This document shows, piece by piece, positions 5,799-11,231 of a stretch of DNA of 11,231 nt. A model generated the notes under the pieces. It ran no database searches, was not told the origin of the DNA, and saw only the letters and a list, made by a program, of their open reading frames with translations. A program made the translations under genes and the position numbers. Numbering within the stretch: position 1 is the stretch's first letter; each line of letters opens with the position of its first letter. The stretch is taken from contig CAYJRW010000016.1 in assembly GCA_964372865.1 (NCBI GenBank), positions 1 through 11,231 on the forward strand, written 5' to 3'. Origin of the DNA: CAYJRW01 sp964372865 (GTDB lineage: Bacteria; Patescibacteriota; Minisyncoccia; Minisyncoccales; 2-12-FULL-40-12).

Positions 5799-7184
5799 TC
5801 AACGCAGTTTCTTTTTTAGAAAGAGTAAAAGTAGGGAAAAGTAAAGTATGCCAGAGAGTGATACTGCCAAAGGCAAACCAATGACTTGAATGTTATCAAT
5901 GTTTTCCAAGTTAAATATTTTGACGACAAACTCTTGGAAAAAGTTGGAAAAGCCCAGAAGCCAAACAAAAAAGAAAGAGAGGGCTACAGTCAAAACCATA
6001 TAAATCAAGCCAATGACCGTGGGCGTTTTAACCTCCTGTACAGAAAAAAATGCCCGCAACAAAAGAGGGGTCAGCGCAAAAGCGAAAATCCCAAAACAGA
6101 AAAATCCCAGTGAGGCGGAGGTTAACTGCGTTTCCTCAGGACCGAACTGGCCTGCTCCCAAAATTAATTCAACTATCTGATTTCTTAATAAAAAAATTGC
6201 CAAAGAAACGGGAATCGCCCAAAAAAGAATCTGCCTGAAGGTATGAGAGAAATTCTTCAAAAATTCCTCTCTGCCGCCGTTTGCCCATGCTCTGGAAAGA
6301 GTCGGAAAAGCGGCTGTGGCAAAAGAAGCTCCGATAATGCCTATGGCAAAGTGGGAAATATTACTGGCAAAATTAAAAATGGTTATGCTGCCCAAAGTCA
6401 AAGTTGAGGCAATGGCCGTAACAACGATTAAATTTATGTGATAAACCGAAGCTCCAACTGTACGCCAAACCATAAATTTAAAAATCTTCAAAAGACCCGG
6501 ATATTTAAAGTTGAAGTTGAGAGAATAGCGAAAACCAGAGGCCTTAGCTGAAGGAATCTGAATCACCCAGTGAGAAAAAGCTCCCAGAATTACGCCCAAA
6601 GCCAGACCCATTACGCCAAATAAAGGGACAAAAAAAACAATGCCGAAAATTATGCCCAAATTGTACAAAATAGGGGCGAAAGAATAAGCCAAAAAACGAT
6701 TGAAATAATGCAAAACTCCGGAAAATATGGAAGACAAGCCAAAAAAAATTGGGCTCAAAAACATTATTCTTGTCAAAGGTATGGCTAATTCTTTTTGCTC
6801 TTGGCTGAATCCCGGCGCAATAAATTTTATAAGCCAGGGAGTCAATATTGCCAAAATCCCGCAAAACAAAAGTAACAAAACCAAAAAGCTGTTCAAGACA
6901 ACATTGGTCAGCCGCCAGCCGTCTTCTTCTCCTTTCTTAAAGTGTTCAGCCAAAACAGGCAGGAAAACAGCAGATAACCCGCCCATAATCAAAATTCCGT
7001 AGACAAAATCAGGAATGCGAAAAGCCGCAAAATAAACGTCCAACTCCTCCCCTGCCCCAAATTGAGAAGCCAAAAGCCGGTCTCGGAGTAAGCCCAAAAT
7101 TCTGCTGATTAAAGCGGAAAAGCCAAGAAGCACAGCGGCAAAAGTAATGCTTTTGGTTTGAGAATTAAAAAGGATATTTAACAT
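5799..7184 (-). CDS. murJ: Lipid II flippase MurJ (MviN family)
   Basis: A 461-residue polytopic membrane protein, somewhat shorter than E. coli MurJ (511). The N-terminal signature is present: SRILGLLRDRLLASQFGAG (27-45) with D49 in ELDVYFAAFRIPDF, matching the family pattern GxxRDxxxAxxFGAGxxxDAFxxAFxxP. Further conserved blocks are the GLSAVFLPVL loop near 69-78 and ASFATAAFPTLSRAWA in the middle. It should have about 12-14 membrane segments. MurJ moves the lipid-linked peptidoglycan precursor across the cytoplasmic membrane, so this cell is expected to make a peptidoglycan wall. A putative promoter lies at 7226-7198, overlapping the end of rnpB. The stop is close to or overlaps the start of lepA. 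Confidence 0.93.
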   Translation of the reverse strand: MLNILFNSQTKSITFAAVLLGFSALISRILGLLRDRLLASQFGAGEELDVYFAAFRIPDFVYGILIMGGLSAVFLPVLAEHFKKGEEDGWRLTNVVLNSFLVLLLLFCGILAILTPWLIKFIAPGFSQEQKELAIPLTRIMFLSPIFFGLSSIFSGVLHYFNRFLAYSFAPILYNLGIIFGIVFFVPLFGVMGLALGVILGAFSHWVIQIPSAKASGFRYSLNFNFKYPGLLKIFKFMVWRTVGASVYHINLIVVTAIASTLTLGSITIFNFASNISHFAIGIIGASFATAAFPTLSRAWANGGREEFLKNFSHTFRQILFWAIPVSLAIFLLRNQIVELILGAGQFGPEETQLTSASLGFFCFGIFAFALTPLLLRAFFSVQEVKTPTVIGLIYMVLTVALSFFFVWLLGFSNFFQEFVVKIFNLENIDNIQVIGLPLAVSLSGILYFSLLLLFLKKKLR

Positions 7185-7197
7185 CTTGATCGCTTTT

Positions 7198-7226
7198 ATT
7201 CTAAATTAAAAAGCCCAAGCAGACAA
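7198..7226 (-). promoter_or_regulatory. Putative promoter of murJ-lepA within the end of rnpB
   Basis: TTGTCT (7226-7221) and TAGAAT (7203-7198) are 17 nt apart on the minus strand, matching 4 of 6 and 5 of 6 consensus bases. Transcription would begin near 7191, about 7 nt before the murJ ATG, giving a very short leader. The -35 box sits in the 3' strand of the RNase P P1 helix. Confidence 0.45.
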
Positions 7227-7708
7227 TAAGCCGAATTCTGTCGAATCCCCGACCCCCGCTCCAGAAACCAGCGGTTTCTGGCGGTCGGCCTTACGGCCTC
7301 CCTGTTTTCCTACACGGGGAATCGAGAAATCGGGGCAATCATCTGTCTGGGCCTGAAATTGCTCTCAGGCTCAAGCGAACCACTTTTCACAAAAGTTCAA
7401 GACATACCCTGAACTTCTGATTTGTTCTTGCTTCCAGGTAAGAGTTTAGCCGTTTCACCCGGGCACTCAACAAGATTGAATGCTCGGCTCGTCTCTGTTC
7501 GCATCTCTCGGCTCACGCCGGACGGGCGTTACCCGCTACCCTTTTAACCCTTATTTGAAAGAGTTGAAGTTCGGACTTTCCTCCCCGCCCTCTATGCCCT
7601 ACGTTAATCTAGATGCACTATATCTTTTTCAGAACAATCATCTAATGGTTTATTTGCCATGAAACATAAGGCTTAGAGGGCGGGGCGATTGCCTTGCCTA
7701 CTTGAGCT
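7208..7708 (-). ncRNA. rnpB: RNase P RNA (catalytic RNA that trims tRNA 5' ends)
   Basis: The conserved core is clear: GAGGAAAGTCCGAAC (7583-7569) and ACAGAATTCGGCTTA (7241-7227) form P4; GAAACGGCTAAACTC and AGCAAGA lie in the specificity-to-P15 region; P2 is GGCAATC (7693-7687) with GATTGCC (7340-7334). P1 pairs 14 positions, from AGCTCAAG at the 5' end (7708) to CTTGGGCT at the 3' end, directly followed by five T, so P1 can also act as the terminator. P3 is a 12-bp perfect helix (7685-7674 with 7594-7583) extended by 8 more pairs and capped by a branched insert. L15 contains GGU, the usual site for binding tRNA CCA. The P19 position holds an extra structured repeat (7241-7325). At about 500 nt it is longer than the 377-nt E. 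coli RNA. The 5' end overlaps the rnhA stop codon. Confidence 0.95.
7241..7325 (-). repeat. Structured repeat, copy A, in the P19 position of RNase P RNA
   Basis: Lies between the conserved GATGATTGCC and ACAGAATTCGG blocks of rnpB, where other RNase P RNAs have a short or absent helix. It is homologous to the tRNA-spacer element at 3351-3427. The fold has an outer stem TCGATTCCCC/GGGGATTCGA with one mismatch, a hairpin GGCC-GTAA-GGCC and a perfect 9-bp hairpin CCAGAAACC/GGTTTCTGG. The first hairpin differs in sequence from copy B, but both copies form one. Confidence 0.8.
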
Positions 7709-8150
7709 AATGTAGTAATAGCAAATTTTTATCTTGGTTGTCAAGCGCCTCATTAACCAACCTGTCGGCTTCTTGGTTGTTTTCGCGCGAGATGAACTTA
7801 AATCTAATTTTTTTGAAGTCCAGCTTTAAATTCCAAACAGCCAAGAACAAAGGCTGAATTTTCGGCTCCAAAATCTTATATTGGCCGTTTAGTTGTTTTA
7901 TTAAAAGTTCTGAGTCAGCTCTTAATTCAACTTCGGTATTTTTTGCAAGTTTCTTTCCAAAAAGTGCTTTGAATTTTTTTAAAGCGAATACGACCGCTTG
8001 ATATTCGGCTTCGTTGTTGGTTTTTTCGCCTAAGAACTCATTATATTTTTTTATAACCTGTCCCCTTTCATTACAAAAAACTACGCCCAGGGCAGAAGGT
8101 CCGGGATTACCCCTTGAGCCGCCGTCAGTATAGATAATAATCTTTTTCAT
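7707..8150 (-). CDS. rnhA: Ribonuclease HI
   Basis: 147 residues, the usual size of a single-domain RNase HI (about 155). The four acidic catalytic residues can be placed: D9 in IYTDGGSRGNPG, E49 in TNNEAEYQA, D79 in RADSELL and D129 in NQEADRL. The enzyme cuts the RNA strand of RNA-DNA hybrids, removing R-loops and primers. The start ATG overlaps the recJ-like stop by 4 nt (ATGA). The stop TAG at 7709-7707 overlaps the first base pairs of RNase P RNA, and the last codons contain the rnpB promoter. The NNEAEY form and short length resemble the RNase HI type of Gram-positive and archaeal genomes rather than E. coli, but the reaction should be the same. Confidence 0.92.
   Translation of the reverse strand: MKKIIIYTDGGSRGNPGPSALGVVFCNERGQVIKKYNEFLGEKTNNEAEYQAVVFALKKFKALFGKKLAKNTEVELRADSELLIKQLNGQYKILEPKIQPLFLAVWNLKLDFKKIRFKFISRENNQEADRLVNEALDNQDKNLLLLH
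7715..7744 (-). promoter_or_regulatory. Promoter of rnpB inside the 3' end of rnhA
   Basis: A perfect -35 box TTGACA (7744-7739), an 18-nt spacer ending in TG-C, and TATTAC (7720-7715) form a sigma-70-type promoter with an extended -10. The predicted start, about 7 nt downstream at 7708, coincides with the first base of the RNase P P1 helix, which supports both calls. Confidence 0.7.
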
Positions 8151-9289
8151 AAATTCTCAATCAGGCATTTTTTAAACTTTTCTAAATTTTCGTTTTTTAT
8201 GGCAAAGCCGGCTGCTGGCGGATGCCCCCCAAAAGACAGGAGATATTTTGAGCACTTTTTCATCAAGGCCACGCCGTCAATTCCCTGGGGAGTCCTCACG
8301 GCTCCCCTGCTCTCCTCTCTTTTTTGGCTGACAATAAAAGTTGGCTTTTGATATTTACTGCAAATCCTTGAAGCAGCAGAGCCCAGCAGAGCTACTGGCC
8401 AAAACGAGCTGCCCTCAAACACAATTGGCTCTTTTGGGTTGCTCAAGACCTTGTCTTCGATTTGAGCAGTTATTTCTCTGACTTCTGCTCTCTTTTGGTC
8501 GCGCTTTATTAAAAGATTTTCAGCCAAAATCCTTGCCTCTTCAACGTTGTCGGTGGACAAAACCAAATAAGCGGTGTTTAAATGTTCTTTTGGTTCAACT
8601 ATGTTTAATATGGAAATAATTTCCTGCGCGATTTTGCGACTGCTGGCGCAGTTTTTGATTTCCTGCATTTCCAAAAGGGCAATCAAACCGGGCCTGAAAG
8701 TTTTGGCTATGTAAGACAGACCTTCTTCAATAATTATTTTATTATCTGCCTCCTCTACCATCATGTCAGCAATAGTGGCCAAAGCCGCCAATTCCAAAAA
8801 ATTTCTTTTTAAGGAAAAGGTCATTTTTCTCCCTAAGAGCTCTTGAGAAAGTTTAAAAGAGAGACCGCCAGTGGCAAAAAATTTGAAAGGGTACTTGTCT
8901 CCTTTTTGTTTTGGGTCAACTATAATTGAAGCTTTGGGCAGTTCATCTAAAATCTCATGGTGGTCAACAATGATTACCTCAAACCCAAGTTTCTTGGCCA
9001 AATCAATTTCTTTAAAATTGCTTATTCCGCAGTCAAAAGTAATCAGCAGCGAGGGGGAATGCTTTTTTAGGAAGTTTAAAGCCTGCTCCGTTATCCCGTA
9101 TCCTTCTTTTTCTCTGTCGGGAAAATATACCTCAGCCACCTTGCCTCCCAAATTCTTGATGCTTTCTTTGGCAATAATAACAGAGGAAACCCCATCCATG
9201 TCCGAGTCGCCATATAAAATAATCCGTTCTTTTTGCCGGATTGCTTTTTTAATTCTATCGGCTACTTTTTTTAAATTCTTAATCTCCAT
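8147..9289 (-). CDS. Short RecJ-like DHH/DHHA1 exonuclease
   Basis: 380 residues. The DHH domain has motif I YGDSDMDG (D28, D30, D32), D86 in FDCGIS, the DHH triad (109-111) and D175 in ATIADMM, all binding catalytic metal ions. The C-terminal DHHA1 domain ends with SFGGHPPAAGF (352-362). This matches single-strand-specific 5'-3' exonucleases of the RecJ family, used in recombination and mismatch repair. E. coli RecJ has 577 residues; this one lacks the C-terminal OB-fold part, so it could also be a shorter relative acting on small substrates. Oligoribonuclease NrnA is less likely, because the motif I and GGHPPAAGF context favour RecJ. It overlaps pgk by 11 nt and rnhA by 4 nt. Confidence 0.85.
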   Translation of the reverse strand: MEIKNLKKVADRIKKAIRQKERIILYGDSDMDGVSSVIIAKESIKNLGGKVAEVYFPDREKEGYGITEQALNFLKKHSPSLLITFDCGISNFKEIDLAKKLGFEVIIVDHHEILDELPKASIIVDPKQKGDKYPFKFFATGGLSFKLSQELLGRKMTFSLKRNFLELAALATIADMMVEEADNKIIIEEGLSYIAKTFRPGLIALLEMQEIKNCASSRKIAQEIISILNIVEPKEHLNTAYLVLSTDNVEEARILAENLLIKRDQKRAEVREITAQIEDKVLSNPKEPIVFEGSSFWPVALLGSAASRICSKYQKPTFIVSQKREESRGAVRTPQGIDGVALMKKCSKYLLSFGGHPPAAGFAIKNENLEKFKKCLIENL

Positions 9290-10544
9290 ACTTATTCAAC
9301 GCATCTAGACCAGGCAACCTCTTCCCTGAGACAAACTCCAGCATTGCTCCCCCGCCTGTTGACACGTGGTCAAATTTATCAAGCAAACCAAATTTGTTCA
9401 ATGCAGAAGTGGTATCCCCTCCTCCAGCTACCTTGAAAGCAGGGTGATTTCTTGTAATACTTTCAGCTATGTCTTTTGTTCCTCTTTCAAATTTTTTCTC
9501 CTCAAACATGCCCAAAGGCCCTGACCACAAAATCATTTTAGCCGACTTTATGACTTCAGAAAAAACCTTAATTGTTTCAGGGCCTATGTCAAAGACCGAT
9601 TCTTCTTTTTTAACTGAGCCCACTCCTCCGGTTCTTAAATATTCTTCGGTTGCCGAGGCTTTAGCCGAGGCGGTCGCTGAACTTTGTTCATCTCTCGCCC
9701 TATGCTTCGCTCGGTCGTGAGAAGAGCTTCGCTCTGCGAACCTATTTTCAAGGGCAATCAGACCGTCGACAGGTAGGTGTAGTTTTTGATTGGTGATATC
9801 AACTTTTTCAAGTCTTTTCAAAATCTCTGTTTCTAAAAATTGCTTGCCGACAGTAATTCCCTTTGCTATCAAGATGGTATTGGCTATTTGGCCACCCAAA
9901 AGCAAATGGTCAGCTTGCTCCAAGAACTTCTCAATTACGGCAATTTTGCTGTCAATTTTTACTCCTCCGATAATAACCACTAAAGGCCTCCAGGGGTTCT
10001 CAAGCACGCGAGAAAGAACCTTCATCTCTTTTTCAAGAAGTAAACCTGCAGCTGATGGCAAGTATTTTGGGAGCAGGGTTATGGAAGCGTTACCTCTGTG
10101 CGAGGAAGCAAAGGCGTCGTTAATGTAAAAGTCAGCAAACCTTGCCAGCTTTCTGGCGAAATTCTCGTCATTGTCCTCTTCTTCTTTGTGAAACCTTAAA
10201 TTTTCCAGGAGAAGTACTTCTCCTTCTTGCATCTCTGAAACAAAATTTTCAACCTCAGGCCCGATGCAGTCAGGCGCCTTTGTTATTGACAGGTCGAGGT
10301 ACTCCATTAATTTATCCTGAACAGGTGTTAAGCGCATCCCTTCCACCACCTTGCCATTGGGCCTTCCCAAATGCGCCACTAAAATCACCTTTGCCCCTTT
10401 TTTAATTAAATATTCGATTGTCGGTAAGGCCCTCTGGATTCTAAAGTCGTCAGAAACATCTCCTGTTTCTGTCAGCGGAACATCAAAATCACATCTAAGC
10501 AGAACCCTTTTACCCTTGAGATTGAGTTCCTTGACTGTTCTCAT
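9279..10544 (-). CDS. pgk: Phosphoglycerate kinase with an in-frame palindromic-repeat insert
   Basis: Makes ATP and 3-phosphoglycerate from 1,3-bisphosphoglycerate and ADP in glycolysis. 421 residues from the ATG at 10544 (MRTVKELNLKGKRVLLRCDF), about 25-30 above the usual 390-400. Motifs: RCDFDVPL (17-24, where N is usual before VP), HLGRP (58-62), NLRF (115-118), DAFASSHR (143-150), GGVKIDSK (193-200), DIGPET (319-324), SGPLGMFE (341-348) and GGGDTTSAL (374-382). Residues about 267-300 are an insert rich in S, A, R and E between LPVDGLIAL and EYLRTGGVGS, encoded by repeat R1. The frame is kept and the active-site motifs are intact, so the enzyme is probably functional. The open frame reaches up to 10646, but that part is repeat R2. 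There is no Shine-Dalgarno sequence. The start overlaps the upstream gene by 35 nt. Confidence 0.95.
   Translation of the reverse strand: MRTVKELNLKGKRVLLRCDFDVPLTETGDVSDDFRIQRALPTIEYLIKKGAKVILVAHLGRPNGKVVEGMRLTPVQDKLMEYLDLSITKAPDCIGPEVENFVSEMQEGEVLLLENLRFHKEEEDNDENFARKLARFADFYINDAFASSHRGNASITLLPKYLPSAAGLLLEKEMKVLSRVLENPWRPLVVIIGGVKIDSKIAVIEKFLEQADHLLLGGQIANTILIAKGITVGKQFLETEILKRLEKVDITNQKLHLPVDGLIALENRFAERSSSHDRAKHRARDEQSSATASAKASATEEYLRTGGVGSVKKEESVFDIGPETIKVFSEVIKSAKMILWSGPLGMFEEKKFERGTKDIAESITRNHPAFKVAGGGDTTSALNKFGLLDKFDHVSTGGGAMLEFVSGKRLPGLDALNKYGD
9672..9742 (-). repeat. Palindromic repeat R1, inside pgk
   Basis: The 71-nt element ends, on the minus strand, with the core AGATGAACAAAGTTCAGC (9693-9676) followed by GACC. 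It contains the self-complementary TGAAC-AAA-GTTCA and a hairpin AGAGC-GAA-GCTCT. Its ends GGTTCGC and GCGACC can pair with one bulge. The core is shared with R2 (22 of 22 bases) and R3. It is translated as DEQSSAT within the pgk insert. Confidence 0.8.
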
Positions 10545-11231
10545 TGCTTTTGGTCGCTGAACTTTGTTCATCTCCCGCCGAGCCCAATGGGGGCGAAGGT
10601 GAAGATGAACGCAGTCCATCTGACGCCCTGCTCTTCTCTTGGGCAAGCGATTTTGACAAAGTCCTTTTTAATTCTTCTATGTTGACTTCTTTTCTTTTGG
10701 GTTTTCGCTGAACTCCGTTCATCTCACTCCGAGCCTGTAAGGGCGAGGGGGGAGAAGATGGCGAAGCCATCAGCGACTGCCCTTCGCTACGCTCGGGCTT
10801 TTGTGGAGAAAAAGCAGTAGGTTGGGTCCCTGTCGCTTCCTCTAGTGAGAGGGCTTCCAGAGAAGTTTTTTGGCTCTTCGTTTTTTGCGCCTCTTTTTCT
10901 CTTTCCATTTTTTTCAAACAGGATTTGCAATAGATGGGTCTGGTGCCATCTGGCGGGAAAATGACTTTTGTCCATTTGCTGCACAAAGAACACTGGGCGT
11001 CGTAAAGAACCTGGGTGGCTGACTCGGGCTTGTCTGAGGATTGTATTAGGCCTGCCCATTTGGAAATTTTTTCCTCAACAATTAATCTGTTGGTTCCGTA
11101 TCTCTCGCGCGATACCTTAATAATTTTTTCTTTTTTTGTTTGCTCGGGCAATTCAAAAGGCGGCATGGTTTCAGCTGAAAACGGACGCCCCGCAATGCCA
11201 TCAATCATCAACTTTAAATAAATGTGGTATT
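10510..11231 (-). CDS. C-terminal part of a probable VirD4/TraG-like ATPase with a CxxC-x17-CxxC zinc ribbon (5' end outside the window)
   Basis: The frame is open to the right edge (YHIYLKLMIDG...), so a start at the internal TTG or ATG is not needed; 239 residues are visible. The first 60 (MIDGIAGRPFSAETMPPF, then VSRERYG and VEEKISKW) resemble the end of conjugation-type DNA-pumping ATPases as I remember them from this bacterial group; that identity is an inference. CSLC and CKSC (at about 10992 and 10929) are separated by exactly 17 residues, matching the CxxC-x17-CxxC zinc ribbon. The tail is low-complexity (S, P, Q, E) and largely repeats R3 and R2, around a short conserved-looking segment VNIEELKRTLSKSL. 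The stop lies 35 nt inside pgk. The ancestral protein probably ended shortly after that segment. Confidence 0.6.
   Translation of the reverse strand, partial: YHIYLKLMIDGIAGRPFSAETMPPFELPEQTKKEKIIKVSRERYGTNRLIVEEKISKWAGLIQSSDKPESATQVLYDAQCSLCSKWTKVIFPPDGTRPIYCKSCLKKMEREKEAQKTKSQKTSLEALSLEEATGTQPTAFSPQKPERSEGQSLMASPSSPPSPLQARSEMNGVQRKPKRKEVNIEELKRTLSKSLAQEKSRASDGLRSSSPSPPLGSAGDEQSSATKSNENSQGTQSQG
10552..10610 (-). repeat. Palindromic repeat R2, upstream of pgk
   Basis: On the minus strand this stretch begins GTTCATCT (10610-10603) and contains the matching AGATGAAC (10573-10566), an 8-bp inverted repeat closing a GC-rich hairpin region with GCCC/GGGC. It ends with the same 22-nt core as R1. 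It encodes the last part of the ATPase/zinc-ribbon tail (GDEQSSAT) in the same frame as in pgk, and ends 8 nt before the pgk ATG. Confidence 0.8.
10705..10776 (-). repeat. Palindromic repeat R3, inside the ATPase/zinc-ribbon tail
   Basis: A 72-nt element bounded by the inverted repeat TCGCTGA (10776-10770) and TCAGCGA (10711-10705). Inside are the hairpin GATGGC-TTC-GCCATC and the core AGATGAACGGAGTTCAGCGA, which differs from R1 and R2 at two bases within the small loop. It is read in a different frame (SEMNGVQRK) from R1 and R2 (DEQSSAT). Confidence 0.75.

Noticed and set aside
7247..7319. Known self-cleaving ribozyme (hammerhead, twister or HDV-like) for copies A and B
   Set aside because: I could not place the conserved catalytic bases of these classes; the fold looks like simple nested hairpins.
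7480..7662. Plus-strand open frame of 60 codons
   Set aside because: It runs antisense through the conserved core of RNase P RNA.
2397..9289. UGA recoding (as in Gracilibacteria or Absconditabacteria)
   Set aside because: TGA closes prfB, ftsE, murJ and the recJ-like gene at the expected protein ends, and RF2 is present.
10545..10646. Upstream extension of pgk by 34 codons to an ATG at 10646
   Set aside because: The extra part is repeat R2 plus the coding region of the upstream gene, has no similarity to PGK, and the family start MRTVKELNLKGKRVLLR fits the ATG at 10544.
9672..10776. CRISPR array formed by R1-R3
   Set aside because: The copies are unevenly spaced (about 880 and 150 nt), are internally palindromic, lie inside genes and have no spacers or cas genes.
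9672..10776. Insertion sequence carrying its own transposase
   Set aside because: The elements are only 60-72 nt and no transposase or target-site duplication is visible; if mobile, they depend on something else.

Overview
The window looks like a compact, AT-leaning genome from the Candidate Phyla Radiation (Patescibacteria), most likely a Parcubacteria-type lineage. This is an inference from content. The signs are shortened versions of core genes, 4-nt ATGA gene overlaps, tRNA genes without encoded CCA, almost no Shine-Dalgarno sequences, and a CxxC-x17-CxxC zinc ribbon on what appears to be the tail of a conjugation-type ATPase. TGA is an ordinary stop here (it ends prfB, ftsE, murJ and the recJ-like gene) and release factor 2 is present, so there is no UGA recoding.

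Layout. Nearly everything is on the minus strand and is described here in transcription order, right to left. (1) 11231-7707: the C-terminal end of a VirD4/TraG-like ATPase with a zinc ribbon, then pgk, a short RecJ-like DHH exonuclease and RNase HI, all overlapping. (2) 7708-7208: the RNase P RNA gene, with its own promoter inside the end of rnhA. (3) 7184-4012: murJ (lipid II flippase) and lepA (EF4), overlapping. (4) 3896-3207: a FtsB/DivIC-like septum protein, tRNA-Gly(CCC), tRNA-Thr(CGT) and a tRNA-like remnant. (5) 3167-270: prfB (RF2 without domain 1), ftsE, ftsX, tRNA-Gln(CTG) and a nucleoside 2-deoxyribosyltransferase-like gene, ending at a bidirectional terminator (197-230). A plus-strand gene of unknown function ends at 178. 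A possible 32-residue membrane peptide lies on the plus strand between ftsB and lepA.

The genes are housekeeping: glycolysis, RNA and DNA processing, translation, cell wall synthesis and division. The unusual material is in the repeats. Three copies of a 60-72 nt palindromic repeat lie inside protein-coding sequence. One forms an in-frame insert of about 34 residues in phosphoglycerate kinase. Two make up much of the tail of the ATPase/zinc-ribbon gene, and the shared core is read in two different frames, much like the Rickettsia palindromic elements. A second, unrelated structured repeat of about 72 nt occurs once inside a peripheral helix of RNase P RNA (apparently P19) and once in the spacer between tRNA-Gly and tRNA-Thr. 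Both suggest small repeat elements that settle inside essential genes and stable RNAs without destroying them.
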